Origin: Paraburkholderia antibiotica
GTDB taxonomy: Bacteria; Pseudomonadota; Gammaproteobacteria; Burkholderiales; Burkholderiaceae
Assembly (NCBI RefSeq): GCF_012927125.1
Contig: NZ_JABBFZ010000030.1
Span: 1 to 63,352, forward strand
Direction of reading: 5' to 3'
Length of the DNA: 63,352 nucleotides
Shown here: piece by piece, positions 1 to 8,367 of the stretch
Numbering within the stretch: the first letter of the stretch is position 1
How the letters are laid out: the number at the start of each line of letters is the position of its first letter
Translations under genes and position numbers: made by a program
The notes under the pieces: model-generated
Databases searched by the model: none
What the model saw: the letters and a program-made list of their open reading frames with translations, nothing else
What the model was told of the DNA's origin: nothing

Positions 1-64
1 CATCAACGCATTCGGGAAGTAGTGCGACCTGCTTGCGGTCTTCGCCTTCAACGAATCGCTTCAT
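1..64 (-). CDS. IS1182-family transposase, N-terminal fragment (runs off the window)
   Basis: The reverse strand reads from an ATG at 64 into the window edge and gives 21 residues starting MKRFVEGEDRKQVALLPE. This is the characteristic N-terminus of IS1182-family DDE transposases, which cut and join IS ends. Only the start is present, so catalytic residues cannot be checked. The terminal inverted repeat of the same element probably lies about 45 bp upstream, at 109-131. The call rests on recognition of the N-terminal motif alone. Confidence 0.7.
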   Translation of the reverse strand, partial: MKRFVEGEDRKQVALLPECVD

Positions 65-108
65 GAGTCACCCGGTCTCAGTGCGTTGATTCAGTTTAGG
101 CGATCAAT

Positions 109-131
109 GCGTTTTCACACACTCTGGACCC
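109..131. repeat. Probable terminal inverted repeat of the IS1182-type element
   Basis: The 23 bases here (gcgttttcacac followed by actctggaccc) match 19 of 23 positions of the right end of the remnant at 804-826, and sit just outside the transposase start at 64. Position and similarity suggest that the element extends from beyond the left window edge to about 131. The other end lies outside the window, so a target duplication cannot be tested. Confidence 0.5.
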
Positions 132-187
132 ATAAGAGACAACGATCTTTCTACAAAGCGGCCATTAGACTCGGCGACGTTTGCAAC

Positions 188-553
188 TCAAAGCAGGAGT
201 AGCAGCGCACCGAAGAAAAACAGGAAACATCCTGTAGCAAACTGGGCTTGGAGAAAGCTGTGCCATCCTGGATAACCATATGGCACCGGTTGGGAGTATC
301 GGGTCGGGATAGGCAGGCGCAAAATCCAAGTGCGCAAGGCGTGTGTGAACGCGAGCACGCCTCCAGTCAGGATAAATAGCGAAAACGTCCGAGACGTATC
401 GAACGGAATCGGAATGTCAAGTACTTGCATCACAATGGGCACAAGCGCGCCTAGTACCAAAAGTCCGCATAGCAAACGATGGAGCAGAGTAAGGCTTGTC
501 TTTAACCACATTGGCGCATTGCTCTCGCCTTGAGGTGGAGGCGTCCAGGCCAT
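188..553 (-). CDS. Small hypothetical membrane protein
   Basis: A 121-residue protein with three strongly hydrophobic stretches at roughly residues 24-46, 58-78 and 102-121, ending in a run of leucines, so it is likely an inner-membrane protein with three helices. I do not recognise the family. No clear ribosome binding site precedes the ATG at 553. The ATG at 511 (MWLKTS) is an alternative start that would remove a hydrophilic leader. It stands alone between an IS edge and an IS remnant, so it could itself be accessory DNA. Confidence 0.5.
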   Translation of the reverse strand: MAWTPPPQGESNAPMWLKTSLTLLHRLLCGLLVLGALVPIVMQVLDIPIPFDTSRTFSLFILTGGVLAFTHALRTWILRLPIPTRYSQPVPYGYPGWHSFLQAQFATGCFLFFFGALLLLL

Positions 554-677
554 TCTGTTTGGCGGATGGGGTCCGTGCGTGGGGACAGGATTTGGCCGTG
601 ATTTGAATTTAACCTCATCTCATGGTCCACCGCCTGATTGTTTACGATTCCGGGATTCCCGTCGAGTGTCCAATTCT

Positions 678-825
678 GGCCGAGGTTGTGTGAGAACGCA
701 AAAGTGCTCGGTTTTCGGGTGTCGTTTTAACCTTCCCAAGTCACTGCCAAGCCAATACAGCGCGATCTGGAGGGCCGATTTTTTTGAGAACCTCATTCAG
801 CACGCGTTTTCACACAACCTCGGCC
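678..825. mobile_element. 148-bp MITE-like remnant with IS1182-type ends
   Basis: Inverted repeats of 22 bp at 678-699 and 804-825 match at 21 of 22 positions and enclose only about 104 bp with no coding potential. The right end matches the putative IS end at 109-131 at 19 of 23 positions. That supports either a non-autonomous derivative or an internally deleted copy of the same IS group. No target site duplication is visible. It fills most of the gap between the small membrane protein and the GST gene. Confidence 0.55.
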
Positions 826-848
826 CGTTGCGTGCCGCACGCAGTTGC

Positions 849-1511
849 TCATGGCGCTGTTCGGGACATGCTGTGGCGAGCGGCGAATCGCTGCCACCAG
901 CGGGTCAATTTTTCATACCCTTCCATTAATGAAACGGCTTCCGGTGCCTGCATGAAGCAGGCAAACATTGGCGCGGCGTACAGGTCAGCAAATGTCACAT
1001 CACCGCCGATCAGAAACTCACGGTCGTCGGACAGCCGGGTCAGTTCAGATAGACATACAGCGGCACGCGGTAGCGCGGCGGCGATCTTGTGTTCATTGGC
1101 TATCCGGCCTTCGCGAGCTGAAACCACGCGTTCCACGTATATGTCCCAAACGAGCGTTCGGTATGCATAGGCGTCCAGTATCCCAACGATCTGGTTTACC
1201 TTCGCGCGGGCCCTAGGATCTGCCGGCTGCAGTTTGCATCCGGGAAAAGCGTCATCGATGTAGCCAACGATCGCGCCTGTCTCGTAAAGATGGAAATGGC
1301 CATGCTCAAAGGCCGGAATGCGGCCGAACGGGTGACGCTTCAGATGCTCCTGCGGAACCCCCGTCTCTGCGAAGACATCCACTTCGACCAGGTCATATTT
1401 GACCTGCTTCTCTTCCAGCGCAAGCCGGACGATCCGCACATAGACACTCCATGCGGCTCCGTATAGTTTCACCACTTCGGTTGTCGGCACAGCTTCGCCC
1501 CAGTCGCGCAC
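849..1511 (-). CDS. Glutathione S-transferase family protein
   Basis: A cytosolic protein of about 220 residues with GST architecture. The N-terminal thioredoxin-like domain (roughly 10-90) carries the KLYGAAWSVYVR start strand and helix, a cis-Pro region GRIPAFEHG, and the glutathione-binding LYETGAIVGYI segment. An all-helical C-terminal domain follows, including the conserved GGDVTFADLYAAPMF (N-capping box). The expected function is conjugation of glutathione to electrophiles; the substrate is unknown. The start is uncertain: 1511 is a GTG, and another in-frame GTG seven codons later is preceded by GGGGCG and is at least as good. It is a single gene, with the IS30 element lying just upstream of it. 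Confidence 0.8.
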   Translation of the reverse strand: MRDWGEAVPTTEVVKLYGAAWSVYVRIVRLALEEKQVKYDLVEVDVFAETGVPQEHLKRHPFGRIPAFEHGHFHLYETGAIVGYIDDAFPGCKLQPADPRARAKVNQIVGILDAYAYRTLVWDIYVERVVSAREGRIANEHKIAAALPRAAVCLSELTRLSDDREFLIGGDVTFADLYAAPMFACFMQAPEAVSLMEGYEKLTRWWQRFAARHSMSRTAP

Positions 1512-1673
1512 GAGAGGCGCGGATACGACAGTTTATTTTAACGAAGCCTGCGATCTCCAATTCGGCGCTGCCAATCGGTGTTCGCACACAGCAGATTTGT
1601 CGACGATCTATGTGCAGAGGGCGAGTGTCCCTTCCTGGCCGCACGGAGCCGAATGAGCAGCGAGCACAGACTT

Positions 1674-2899
1674 GCGGATTCAACCGGTCGATGCAACGAT
1701 TTGGTTAAATCGCTCAGCCGGCGTATCGAAGTCTAGTGTTTTTCGGGGACGTTCGTTGAGCCGCCTGGCTATGGCATCCAGCCTGGCCTGTGAGTAGGCA
1801 GATAGATCAGTACCCTTGGGGAAGTATTGCCTCAGAAGCCCATTCGTGTTTTCGTTCGAGCCGCGTTGCCAGGGATGCTGTGGGTCGCAGAAATAGACCT
1901 CAATGTCGGTTGCGACAGTAAAGCGATTGTGGTCGGCCATTTCCGAACCCCTGTCCCAGGTCAGCGATTTATATAGCTCCCGAGGTAACTTGTTGGCGTG
2001 TCGTATCAGCGCGTCAACCACAGCCTCAGAATCCTTACTGGCCACTTTCACCAGCATCACGAATCGACTTTGACGTTCGACGAGAGTTGCAATCTGGCTC
2101 GTCGCGTTGCCATAGAGCAAGTCGCCTTCCCAGTGCCCGGGTATTGCGCGATCCTCCGCCGTCGCGGGGCGTTCACTGATCGACACGGCGTCGCGAATGT
2201 TCGTGCGGCCCTCCGTTTTCAGTGTGTGATGACGGGACCGGCGCATGGTTCGGGATCGTCGCAAGTGCTCGAGCAATTCCTTTTTCAGGGCGCCGCGAGC
2301 TTGAATATAGAGGCTCCGATAGATTGTCTCGTGCGACACCAGATAGTCCTTGTTGACCGCATAAGCATGTCTGAGCCAACCAGCAATCTGCTCAGGGGAC
2401 CACTGCAGATTCAGCTTTGCAGCGATAACTCGCGCCAGCGTCTGGTTTTGCACCAATTTGCAAACCTTCGGCCGACGTGCCCGCTCCCAGGCGAATGCAT
2501 CCGCCTGGCTTGCTCGATAGCCTTGGCTGCCTCCGTTGCGCTGCAACTCGCGACTTATAGTGGAAGGAGCGCGCCCCAGCCTGGCTGCTATCGATCGAAT
2601 CGATAATCCGGATACCAGAGAGCGGGAAATCTCCTCGCGCTCCGCGAGCGTCAATGCCTGTGGTGCGCGGTGCCTTTGCGGCGGCTGGATGCCACCGTTC
2701 TCCGATAGTATCCGCTGAATCGAAGAATGGCCTCGATCAAACAGTTTGGCAATCTGATGAATCGTATCGCCCTTGCGCCATCGGTCCCACATCAGCGCTC
2801 TCTGGGTCTCGGAGTAATAAATTCTCGGTCGCTGCTTCATTTGCAACACCTCCGCTGATCACGCAGATTCTAGGTGTTGCATCGACCGGTTGAATCCGC
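1674..2899. mobile_element. Complete IS30-family insertion sequence
   Basis: Perfect 24-bp inverted repeats at 1674-1697 and 2876-2899 bracket a single transposase gene that nearly fills the element, about 1.22 kb in all, as is usual for IS30. If the outermost GC on each side is a 2-bp target duplication, the element proper is 1676-2897 with 22-bp repeats; IS30 elements commonly duplicate 2-3 bp. The right end stops two to four bases from the stop codon of the neighbouring hydrolase at 2902. Confidence 0.9.
1680..2849 (-). CDS. IS30-family transposase
   Basis: A 389-residue DDE transposase. Two helix-turn-helix regions are visible: residues about 20-50 (GDTIHQIAKLFDRGHSSIQRIL) and 68-95 (EREEISRSL then SIAARLGRAPSTISREL). 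The catalytic core follows, with the first Asp in GHWEGDLLYG (about 242-251), the second in SLTWDRGSEMADH (about 298-310) and the Glu in NENTNGLLRQYFPKGTD (about 333-349), all intact. Length is normal for the family. It starts at ATG 2849 inside the right inverted repeat region and ends inside the left one. The gene looks functional, so the element may still be mobile. Confidence 0.95.
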   Translation of the reverse strand: MLQMKQRPRIYYSETQRALMWDRWRKGDTIHQIAKLFDRGHSSIQRILSENGGIQPPQRHRAPQALTLAEREEISRSLVSGLSIRSIAARLGRAPSTISRELQRNGGSQGYRASQADAFAWERARRPKVCKLVQNQTLARVIAAKLNLQWSPEQIAGWLRHAYAVNKDYLVSHETIYRSLYIQARGALKKELLEHLRRSRTMRRSRHHTLKTEGRTNIRDAVSISERPATAEDRAIPGHWEGDLLYGNATSQIATLVERQSRFVMLVKVASKDSEAVVDALIRHANKLPRELYKSLTWDRGSEMADHNRFTVATDIEVYFCDPQHPWQRGSNENTNGLLRQYFPKGTDLSAYSQARLDAIARRLNERPRKTLDFDTPAERFNQIVASTG

Positions 2900-2901
2900 C
2901 C

Positions 2902-3471
2902 TCAACTTTGGTCACTCAACAACAGATTTGCCGTTGTGACGGTGCAGTATTCCGAGTCCATGTTGGCTAGGGACATCGCGTGAACATCGTCGGCGCTTCG
3001 TGCGGTCCCGCTCCAGTCGGTGCGGGCAAACGTGAAACATCCGTCGGCAACGAGATAGGTCTGGAAACCAAGATTGCCAGCCATACGAACCGTCGCCTCA
3101 ACTGAATTGTTCGTGATCACACCCACTACAACCAGCGTATCGAGGTTACCGTTGCGGAGCCGGGCTTCAAGATCGGTTCCGATGAAGGCACTGTTGGTCT
3201 GCTTCGGGATAACGGGCTCGCCATTCATCGGGGTGAATTCTGGCTTGAATTTGTGCCCTGGCTGCCCCGGTCGATAGTGAGAATTTGCGTCGGTGGAATC
3301 GTGCCGGACATGCCATACCGGCCAACCCTCGCTGCGCCATCGCGCAAGCAACCTGCTAATTTGCTCTTCAGCATGGGGATTGTTTCGCACGCCCCAACTC
3401 GGATGGTCGATCGCTTGCTGTAAATCAATCAGTAGCAGCACGGCACCAGCAGAAGGACGGGCAACTAACAT
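2902..3471 (-). CDS. Isochorismatase-like cysteine hydrolase family protein, nucleophile position Ser
   Basis: About 189 residues starting MLVARPSAG. The reading frame is open further upstream to 3591, but that extension crosses a MITE-like inverted repeat, so the ATG at 3471 is preferred. The isochorismatase fold is shown by LLLIDLQQAI (catalytic Asp), the VIPKQTNSAF loop (catalytic Lys) and GVITNNSVEATVRMAGNLG. Where amidase members carry the nucleophilic Cys, this protein has Ser in NNSVEATV, so amidohydrolase activity is uncertain. EntB/PhzD-type members also lack the Cys. An IS30 element sits immediately after the stop codon. No operon partner. Confidence 0.8.
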   Translation of the reverse strand: MLVARPSAGAVLLLIDLQQAIDHPSWGVRNNPHAEEQISRLLARWRSEGWPVWHVRHDSTDANSHYRPGQPGHKFKPEFTPMNGEPVIPKQTNSAFIGTDLEARLRNGNLDTLVVVGVITNNSVEATVRMAGNLGFQTYLVADGCFTFARTDWSGTARSADDVHAMSLANMDSEYCTVTTANLLLSDQS

Positions 3472-3551
3472 CGGACTCTCCAAGTCTGTTGAGGCGGGCA
3501 ACTGTTCCAGATTGTCAACGAAATTGGTGGAGCGGTCGACCGGCCGCTTTT

Positions 3552-3718
3552 GGCCGATACTGTTGAAAAAGTCGCTGCGCGGCCTGAGCAATCAGCAACC
3601 GATAAAATCGACCTCTCAGATCGACCCGCAAGCCGCCCGCGAATGTTGGTCAAGGGTGAGAAGACCCCCAAAAGTCTCGCGAGACACACGGTTAGCGACT
3701 TTTTCAACAGTATCGGCC
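3552..3718. mobile_element. 167-bp MITE-like element with perfect 25-bp inverted repeats
   Basis: The 25 bases at 3552-3576 (ggccgatactgttgaaaaag and five more) are the exact reverse complement of 3694-3718. The inside has no gene. Repeats of this kind are typical of IS termini, but I cannot name the parent element and see no target duplication. The repeats encode DFFNSIG on either strand and so create a false N-terminal extension on the hydrolase gene. The element lies in the 400-bp gap between the hydrolase and the next gene at 3872, which holds nothing else that I recognise. Confidence 0.7.
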
Positions 3719-3871
3719 GATTCGTGCCCGACGCGTTTACCCCTGAACGACCCCTCAACAGACCTTCAGGTTTCCCGAAATCGGCCGTTGACATGGCAGA
3801 AAAAGCCGTTTTGTCACGTGCGAGGCATCGTGACGGTTGCGTACGATCAGCCTATTCAAAGTGAGGATTCA

Positions 3872-4378
3872 ATGAGGATCGATGCAAAGCGTGTGACAGC
3901 AGCACTGCTCGCCTGGGCACTCCTGGCGGTCGCAGACGTTGACTTTGCAGACAGCAACGCAAGCCCGTCTTTCACTCCTGATCCGAAGATCGAACAGATG
4001 GCGCAAGCTTATGCGCAGGGTGCTGTCGACTTCGCAGCAAAACAATTCGCCGTCAAACTGGACTGGTCGGATGCGAGCATAGCGAACGTCGAGAAGGTTT
4101 TGGCTCAGCTGAATTCCTCGTACACCAGCACCGCTCCTAAGCCTACCGACGAGCAAGTCATGTCGTTTGCAAAGGGCTTTGGAAGTTACGTGGGAGAGGT
4201 GTATCGCCGTAACCATGGAGGCGAATGGGGTATGGTCACGCTCGGCGGAAATCGCTTTCCCGGGCTGCAAACCGCCTCGGGTACGAACTTCTGGCCGTGG
4301 GCACGAGCATTCAACCGGATTACAAAGGGTTCTGAAAACAATATTGCCGACTACTACGGTGCGTTGCTGAAGAAATAA
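3872..4378 (+). CDS. Small exported protein, DUF3806-like
   Basis: A 168-residue protein starting MRIDAKRVTAALLAWALL, a positively charged start plus hydrophobic core that looks like a Sec signal peptide with cleavage near residue 24-26. The mature part ends in a compact conserved-looking domain with GFGSYVGEVYRRNHGGEWGMV (residues about 105-125), a pattern resembling DUF3806-type domains. The longer open frame starting at 3293 runs through the MITE and the opposite-strand gene and is not used; a GTGAGGA stretch 4-10 bases before the ATG fits a ribosome binding site. Function unknown; likely periplasmic. Confidence 0.7.
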   Translation: MRIDAKRVTAALLAWALLAVADVDFADSNASPSFTPDPKIEQMAQAYAQGAVDFAAKQFAVKLDWSDASIANVEKVLAQLNSSYTSTAPKPTDEQVMSFAKGFGSYVGEVYRRNHGGEWGMVTLGGNRFPGLQTASGTNFWPWARAFNRITKGSENNIADYYGALLKK

Positions 4379-4487
4379 GAGGGATGTTGCCGACGGTCCA
4401 GAAGTTGATGTCGACTGTGCGCTCCTGGCCAACCCCCAGACGGCTATACTCATCGTCAATTTCCCTCAGACATTGACCCAGAGAAAC

Positions 4488-5111
4488 ATGAGCCTGCATA
4501 CATACATGCTCTTCATTGGTGCGAGCCTCGTTCTATCTCTCGTCCCCGGACCCGATATGTTGTTCCTGCTCGGGAGGACGATTGCTCAGGGGCGTGCGGC
4601 AGGGTTGTGTGCTGCGTTCGGAATTAACCTCGGTTCCTACGTGCATCTGCTCGCGGCTGTAACGGGTCTCTCGGCGCTGGTATTGGCATCCGCGACGGCA
4701 TTCACTGCCGTAAAGTGGGCGGGCGCGGCTTACCTCATTTACCTGGGCTGGGGAGCATTGCGCTCCAGCGGAGTCGCCCTCCCTGTCGGCGATACCAGGA
4801 AAAAGGCTCTGCGCCTCATCTTCTGGCAAGGCTTTCTCAGTGATGTCCTGAACCCGAAAGTCGCTCTTTTTTACATCGCATTGCTTCCTCAGTTCATGAG
4901 CGCACACGACCCGAGCCCTGTGAAACATCTCGTTGCGTTGGGCGTGACTGGCAATATGGTCGGAATATCCATGAGCATCACTTACGTTTTCCTTGCGGCG
5001 AGAATGACAGGCGCATTTCGTCGGAACCAGGCTATTTCTGCCTGGTTGACCAGGAGCATGGGCGCCTTGTTCGTCGGGCTGGGTCTGAAGCTGGCAACAG
5101 AGAAAATCTGA
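4488..5111 (+). CDS. LysE/RhtB family amino-acid exporter
   Basis: A 207-residue inner-membrane protein with about six hydrophobic segments and the LysE-family signature near the N-terminus: LSLVPGPDMLFLLGRTIAQGR and GINLGSYVHLLAAVTGLSAL. A second conserved motif is WQGFLSDVLNPKVALFYIALLPQF (about 118-141). Members export amino acids or small amides by proton exchange; the substrate cannot be predicted here. A TTG at 4473 would add five residues, but the ATG at 4488 is preferred. A single gene with no adjacent regulator. Confidence 0.9.
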   Translation: MSLHTYMLFIGASLVLSLVPGPDMLFLLGRTIAQGRAAGLCAAFGINLGSYVHLLAAVTGLSALVLASATAFTAVKWAGAAYLIYLGWGALRSSGVALPVGDTRKKALRLIFWQGFLSDVLNPKVALFYIALLPQFMSAHDPSPVKHLVALGVTGNMVGISMSITYVFLAARMTGAFRRNQAISAWLTRSMGALFVGLGLKLATEKI

Positions 5112-5218
5112 TGACGCTTACCGACTTGTTGCTGGTCTGGTAAATGATGCCGAATGAGTCAAACCACTCGTACTGAGTTCTACAGTCTGCGACGTCGAAT
5201 CCCAAAGGGAGCACGAAT

Positions 5219-5575
5219 ATGAGCGACACGAGCGTCAAAATCTGCGCGATCCTGGTGATGGCCACCATGAGTTGCGGTTCGATCCCGGCTGTCGCGCAAA
5301 CGAATGTCGGTGCGACAGCGCAGCCGGTGGCGCACTCGACATCGCGGCTTCAGAACAGGCCGGATAGTGCGGTGAGTCGTGACGTCCGCAGCGCCCTTGG
5401 GCGGGCACCGAACGTGGATGCATCAGGGATTCGGGTCAGGGCGAGCCTCGGTGTCGTGACGCTCACGGGATGGGTGCCTGAGCCCAGGCAGATCGCGCTC
5501 GCCGGTAATACGGCAAGATCGGTGCGCGGAGTCCGGTCGGTGACGAATCAGTTGACCGTGCGGAACAGTCGTTAG
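5219..5575 (+). CDS. Exported BON-domain protein
   Basis: 118 residues: a Sec signal peptide (residues 1-26, ending AVAQT) followed by one BON domain at about 48-115, with VSRDVRSALGRAP, the strand VRASLGVVTLTGWVPEP and the closing VRGVRSVTNQLTV. BON domains occur in periplasmic or outer-membrane lipid-interacting proteins such as OsmY and are often stress induced. No lipobox Cys is evident, so it is probably soluble in the periplasm. GGGAGC lies 7-12 bases before the ATG. Monocistronic by spacing; the following gene is convergent. Confidence 0.85.
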   Translation: MSDTSVKICAILVMATMSCGSIPAVAQTNVGATAQPVAHSTSRLQNRPDSAVSRDVRSALGRAPNVDASGIRVRASLGVVTLTGWVPEPRQIALAGNTARSVRGVRSVTNQLTVRNSR

Positions 5576-5639
5576 ACCAACCCGCCAGCCGCCAAACAAG
5601 CGAGGCCACCTCCGCAGCCCCGCGCAAGACGCAACAAAA

Positions 5640-6881
5640 CTACACCGCCAACCTCAACGCCTGCTCAAAATCCCCAATCAGGTCGTCGATATCCTCGATC
5701 CCCGCGGACAGGCGCAGCATGCCGTCGGAAATGCCCATCGCCTTGCGCGTTTCCGGACCGGCTTCGAAAAAGATCGTCGGCGCGACGGGAATGATCAGCG
5801 TGCGCGTGTCGCCGAGACCGGTCGCCTTGATCGGCAGCTTGAGCGCATTGACGACGTCGATCATGCGATCCGCGTTGAGCAATTCGAACGACAGCAGCCA
5901 TGACGCGCCCTTGAACAGCGCCTGCGCCACTTCGTATTGCGGATGGCTCTTCAGGCCCGGATAAAACACATTGCCGATCGCCTTGTGTCCTTCGAGAAAC
6001 TTTGCGAGCGCGAGCGCATTGTCGCTGCTTTGCTTCACGCGCAACGCGAGCGTTTCCGCGCCCATCGCGATCGTGTGCGCCTGCTCGGACGACAGTGCCG
6101 CGCCCATGTCGCGCAGGCCTTTCTTGCGGATCTGCAGCAGCCCCTGATCCTTCGCCGCCGAGCGTCGGTAGTCGTCGGCGATATTCGGGTACGCGCTCCA
6201 GTCGAACAGGCCCGTATCCGTCACCGCGCCGCCGAGCGCCGCGCCATGACCCGCGATGGTCTTCGTCAACGAGTTGATCACGAGGCTCGCGCCGACCGCC
6301 TTGGGCTTGAACAGGGCGGGCGAGGTGATCGTGTTGTCGACGAAGTACACGATGCCGCGCTCGCGGCACACGTCGCCGATACCTTGCAGATCGGGAATCT
6401 GCGTGCCCGGATTCGCGATGGTTTCGACGAACACCATGCGTGTATTCGGCCGGATCGCGTTCTTGACTTCGTCGACGTTGCACGCATCGACGGTCGTGAC
6501 TTCGACGCCGAGCGTGCGCAACGTGCCGAGCAGACTGTTGGTGTTGCCGAACACATAACGGCTCGACACGAGATGATCGCCCGCGCGCAGCAGCGTGAGG
6601 AACGTCGCGGTGATCGCGGCCATGCCGGTGCTGAAGCAGATCGTGCCGACGCCTTCTTCGAGGCTGGTGATCTTGCGCTCGAGCGCGGCCGTCGTCGGCG
6701 TGCCTTGTCGCGCGTAGTTGAAGCCGCCTTTCTTCGTGCCCTGGAACACGCCGATCAGGTCCTCGACGCGCTCGAAGCCATATTGCACCGACGTATGAAT
6801 CGGTTGACGCAACGCGCCGTGCTCGGCGCCCGCGATTCTGTCGCCGTGAACGATACCCGTGGTGAAACCCTGCTTGTCCAT
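5640..6881 (-). CDS. PLP-dependent Cys/Met metabolism enzyme (cystathionine gamma-synthase / O-acylhomoserine sulfhydrylase family)
   Basis: A 413-residue enzyme of the Cys/Met metabolism PLP family (fold type I). The N-terminal YARQGTPTTAALERKI (Tyr and Arg that bind phosphate), the SLEEGVGTICFSTGMAAI cofactor segment, the Asp in YFVDNTITSP, and the Schiff-base Lys in INSLTKTIAGHG are all present. These enzymes make or break C-S bonds in methionine and cysteine metabolism; a gamma-synthase, lyase or sulfhydrylase role cannot be separated from sequence alone. The start at 6881 is chosen because GGAGAAGG lies 3-10 bases upstream; the open frame continues to 7076 but overlaps the next gene. The DUF2891 gene lies 91 bp upstream on the same strand. 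Confidence 0.9.
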   Translation of the reverse strand: MDKQGFTTGIVHGDRIAGAEHGALRQPIHTSVQYGFERVEDLIGVFQGTKKGGFNYARQGTPTTAALERKITSLEEGVGTICFSTGMAAITATFLTLLRAGDHLVSSRYVFGNTNSLLGTLRTLGVEVTTVDACNVDEVKNAIRPNTRMVFVETIANPGTQIPDLQGIGDVCRERGIVYFVDNTITSPALFKPKAVGASLVINSLTKTIAGHGAALGGAVTDTGLFDWSAYPNIADDYRRSAAKDQGLLQIRKKGLRDMGAALSSEQAHTIAMGAETLALRVKQSSDNALALAKFLEGHKAIGNVFYPGLKSHPQYEVAQALFKGASWLLSFELLNADRMIDVVNALKLPIKATGLGDTRTLIIPVAPTIFFEAGPETRKAMGISDGMLRLSAGIEDIDDLIGDFEQALRLAV

Positions 6882-6972
6882 TCCTTCTCCGCTTTTCAGG
6901 TCAATTGCTTTGCGGCCGATTATCGCCTGTAACCGAGAGTCCGCGAAGTCCCGGCGTCCCGCTCGACGACCC

Positions 6973-7983
6973 TCAAGCCTCCAGCGCCAGCGTCGCGAAC
7001 GTCGCCAGCCAATGCTCGCCCATATAGTCGCCGGCCACGTGCGGCAGCGCGCTTTGCAGATGAAGCTCGGCCGCATCGAGTAGCACCTTCGCGCGCACGT
7101 CGCCGGCGGGCAGCGCCCGCGCGAGCGAGCGTTGGCACCACGCGCGGCTCAGATTGAGGCCGTCCAGATGCGCGATCTTGCCGTCGCTACGATCGGTGAC
7201 GGTGACCGGTTCGAACAGCGTCGCCGGTTTCTTCGCGCCGAGGTCCGGCAAAAAACGCCCGAACCAGGCGGCGAATTGCGCGGGCGGCAGCACGCGTCGC
7301 ATCAACTCCGCTTCCATCAGCGACGGCGACAGAAACTCGTCGCCGGCCGGCTCCCATGCCTGACACGCGACGTCGTTCAGGAACCAGCGTTCGGCGGTGT
7401 TGACGATCAGCGCATCGAGCGAGTCGCGCGAAGTCTGCCGCGCGAAGTCGAGCGTCAACGCGAGCGCGAATGCCATGTTGAAGTGCGTGCCGACGCGCAG
7501 CGGGTAGGTCGCTTTCGGCAGGAACTCCTCGAAGCGGTCGACGAACGCCTCGGTGAGCGGCGCGAACGTTTTGGCCCAGCGCGCGGCCTCCGAGATCTTC
7601 AGCGACTCCAGCTGCGCGCTCAGCGCGAGCAGCCATGCCCACCCATATGGTCGTTCGAAGCCGCGATTGTGCGGCAGATCGAGATACGCGCGCTCGCCGG
7701 CGACGTTCTCGGCGGTGAAATGCGCGTCGACCACCGCGACGATGCGTGCAGCCTCGGGCAGGTCGGGAAAGCGTTCGAGCAGATGCAGGATCAGCCAGTA
7801 GCCATGCACGCACGAATGCCAGTCGTAGCTGCCGTAGAAGATCGGATGCAGCGCGCGCGGCCCTTGCACGTCCTGCGGGCCGGCGAGCGAGTGGGTGAGC
7901 TTGTTCGGATATTCGCGGGTGAGATGCGCGAGCGCGACGTTGGCGAATTTCGACGCGAGATCGTGGGTGAGCAGGGTGGTCAT
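6973..7983 (-). CDS. DUF2891 family protein
   Basis: A 336-residue, probably cytosolic protein matching the DUF2891 pattern: KFANVALAHLTREYPNKL at the start, then HPIFYGSYDWHSCVHGYWLI (about 50-70) and NRGFERPYGWAWLLAL (about 110-126). The many Trp, His and acidic residues in an alpha-helical layout suggest an alpha/alpha-toroid hydrolase or isomerase-like fold, but the activity is unknown. The ATG at 7983 is used instead of the longer frame to 8076, because the family begins about here and AAGGA lies 9 bases upstream. It may be cotranscribed with the PLP enzyme downstream. Confidence 0.8.
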   Translation of the reverse strand: MTTLLTHDLASKFANVALAHLTREYPNKLTHSLAGPQDVQGPRALHPIFYGSYDWHSCVHGYWLILHLLERFPDLPEAARIVAVVDAHFTAENVAGERAYLDLPHNRGFERPYGWAWLLALSAQLESLKISEAARWAKTFAPLTEAFVDRFEEFLPKATYPLRVGTHFNMAFALALTLDFARQTSRDSLDALIVNTAERWFLNDVACQAWEPAGDEFLSPSLMEAELMRRVLPPAQFAAWFGRFLPDLGAKKPATLFEPVTVTDRSDGKIAHLDGLNLSRAWCQRSLARALPAGDVRAKVLLDAAELHLQSALPHVAGDYMGEHWLATFATLALEA

Positions 7984-8367
7984 CGGCGGGTCCTTGGAGG
8001 CGGAGGGCGGACGGTATGACAGTATGGTGTGGACCGTCGGCAATAGTAAAGCAGTCGGCCATTGCGTCCCATGCATGTCGATTCGCGCGGTCGGATCTGG
8101 CCGCTCCGGCAGTCCGGCCTACAAGATGGCGATATCTACGGTCGTGATGGTCGTCGGCGAGCCGCCGAAGCTCGACGGCTCGCCGATCGCGTGGAAACCA
8201 GCCGATTTTTGGGGGAATTGACGCACGATTGACGGCAGGTAGCGCCGCGACCTGCTCACGTCGCGCAGACTTCTGGCTATCCGGCTCGATGCAGCAACGA
8301 GCAATGAATCCGCACGGCCGGTGCTTTTCTATCGGCTCAATCCGCGTTGCGCTGTCAAGTCCAGCGG
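7984..8367. other. 384-bp intergenic stretch, no recognised feature
   Basis: It lies upstream of the DUF2891 gene and downstream of the phosphoesterase gene, both on the minus strand. It should contain the DUF2891 promoter and a terminator for the phosphoesterase. I see no convincing hairpin with a T tract and no plausible small gene; the short open frames here have no start context. Confidence 0.5.
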
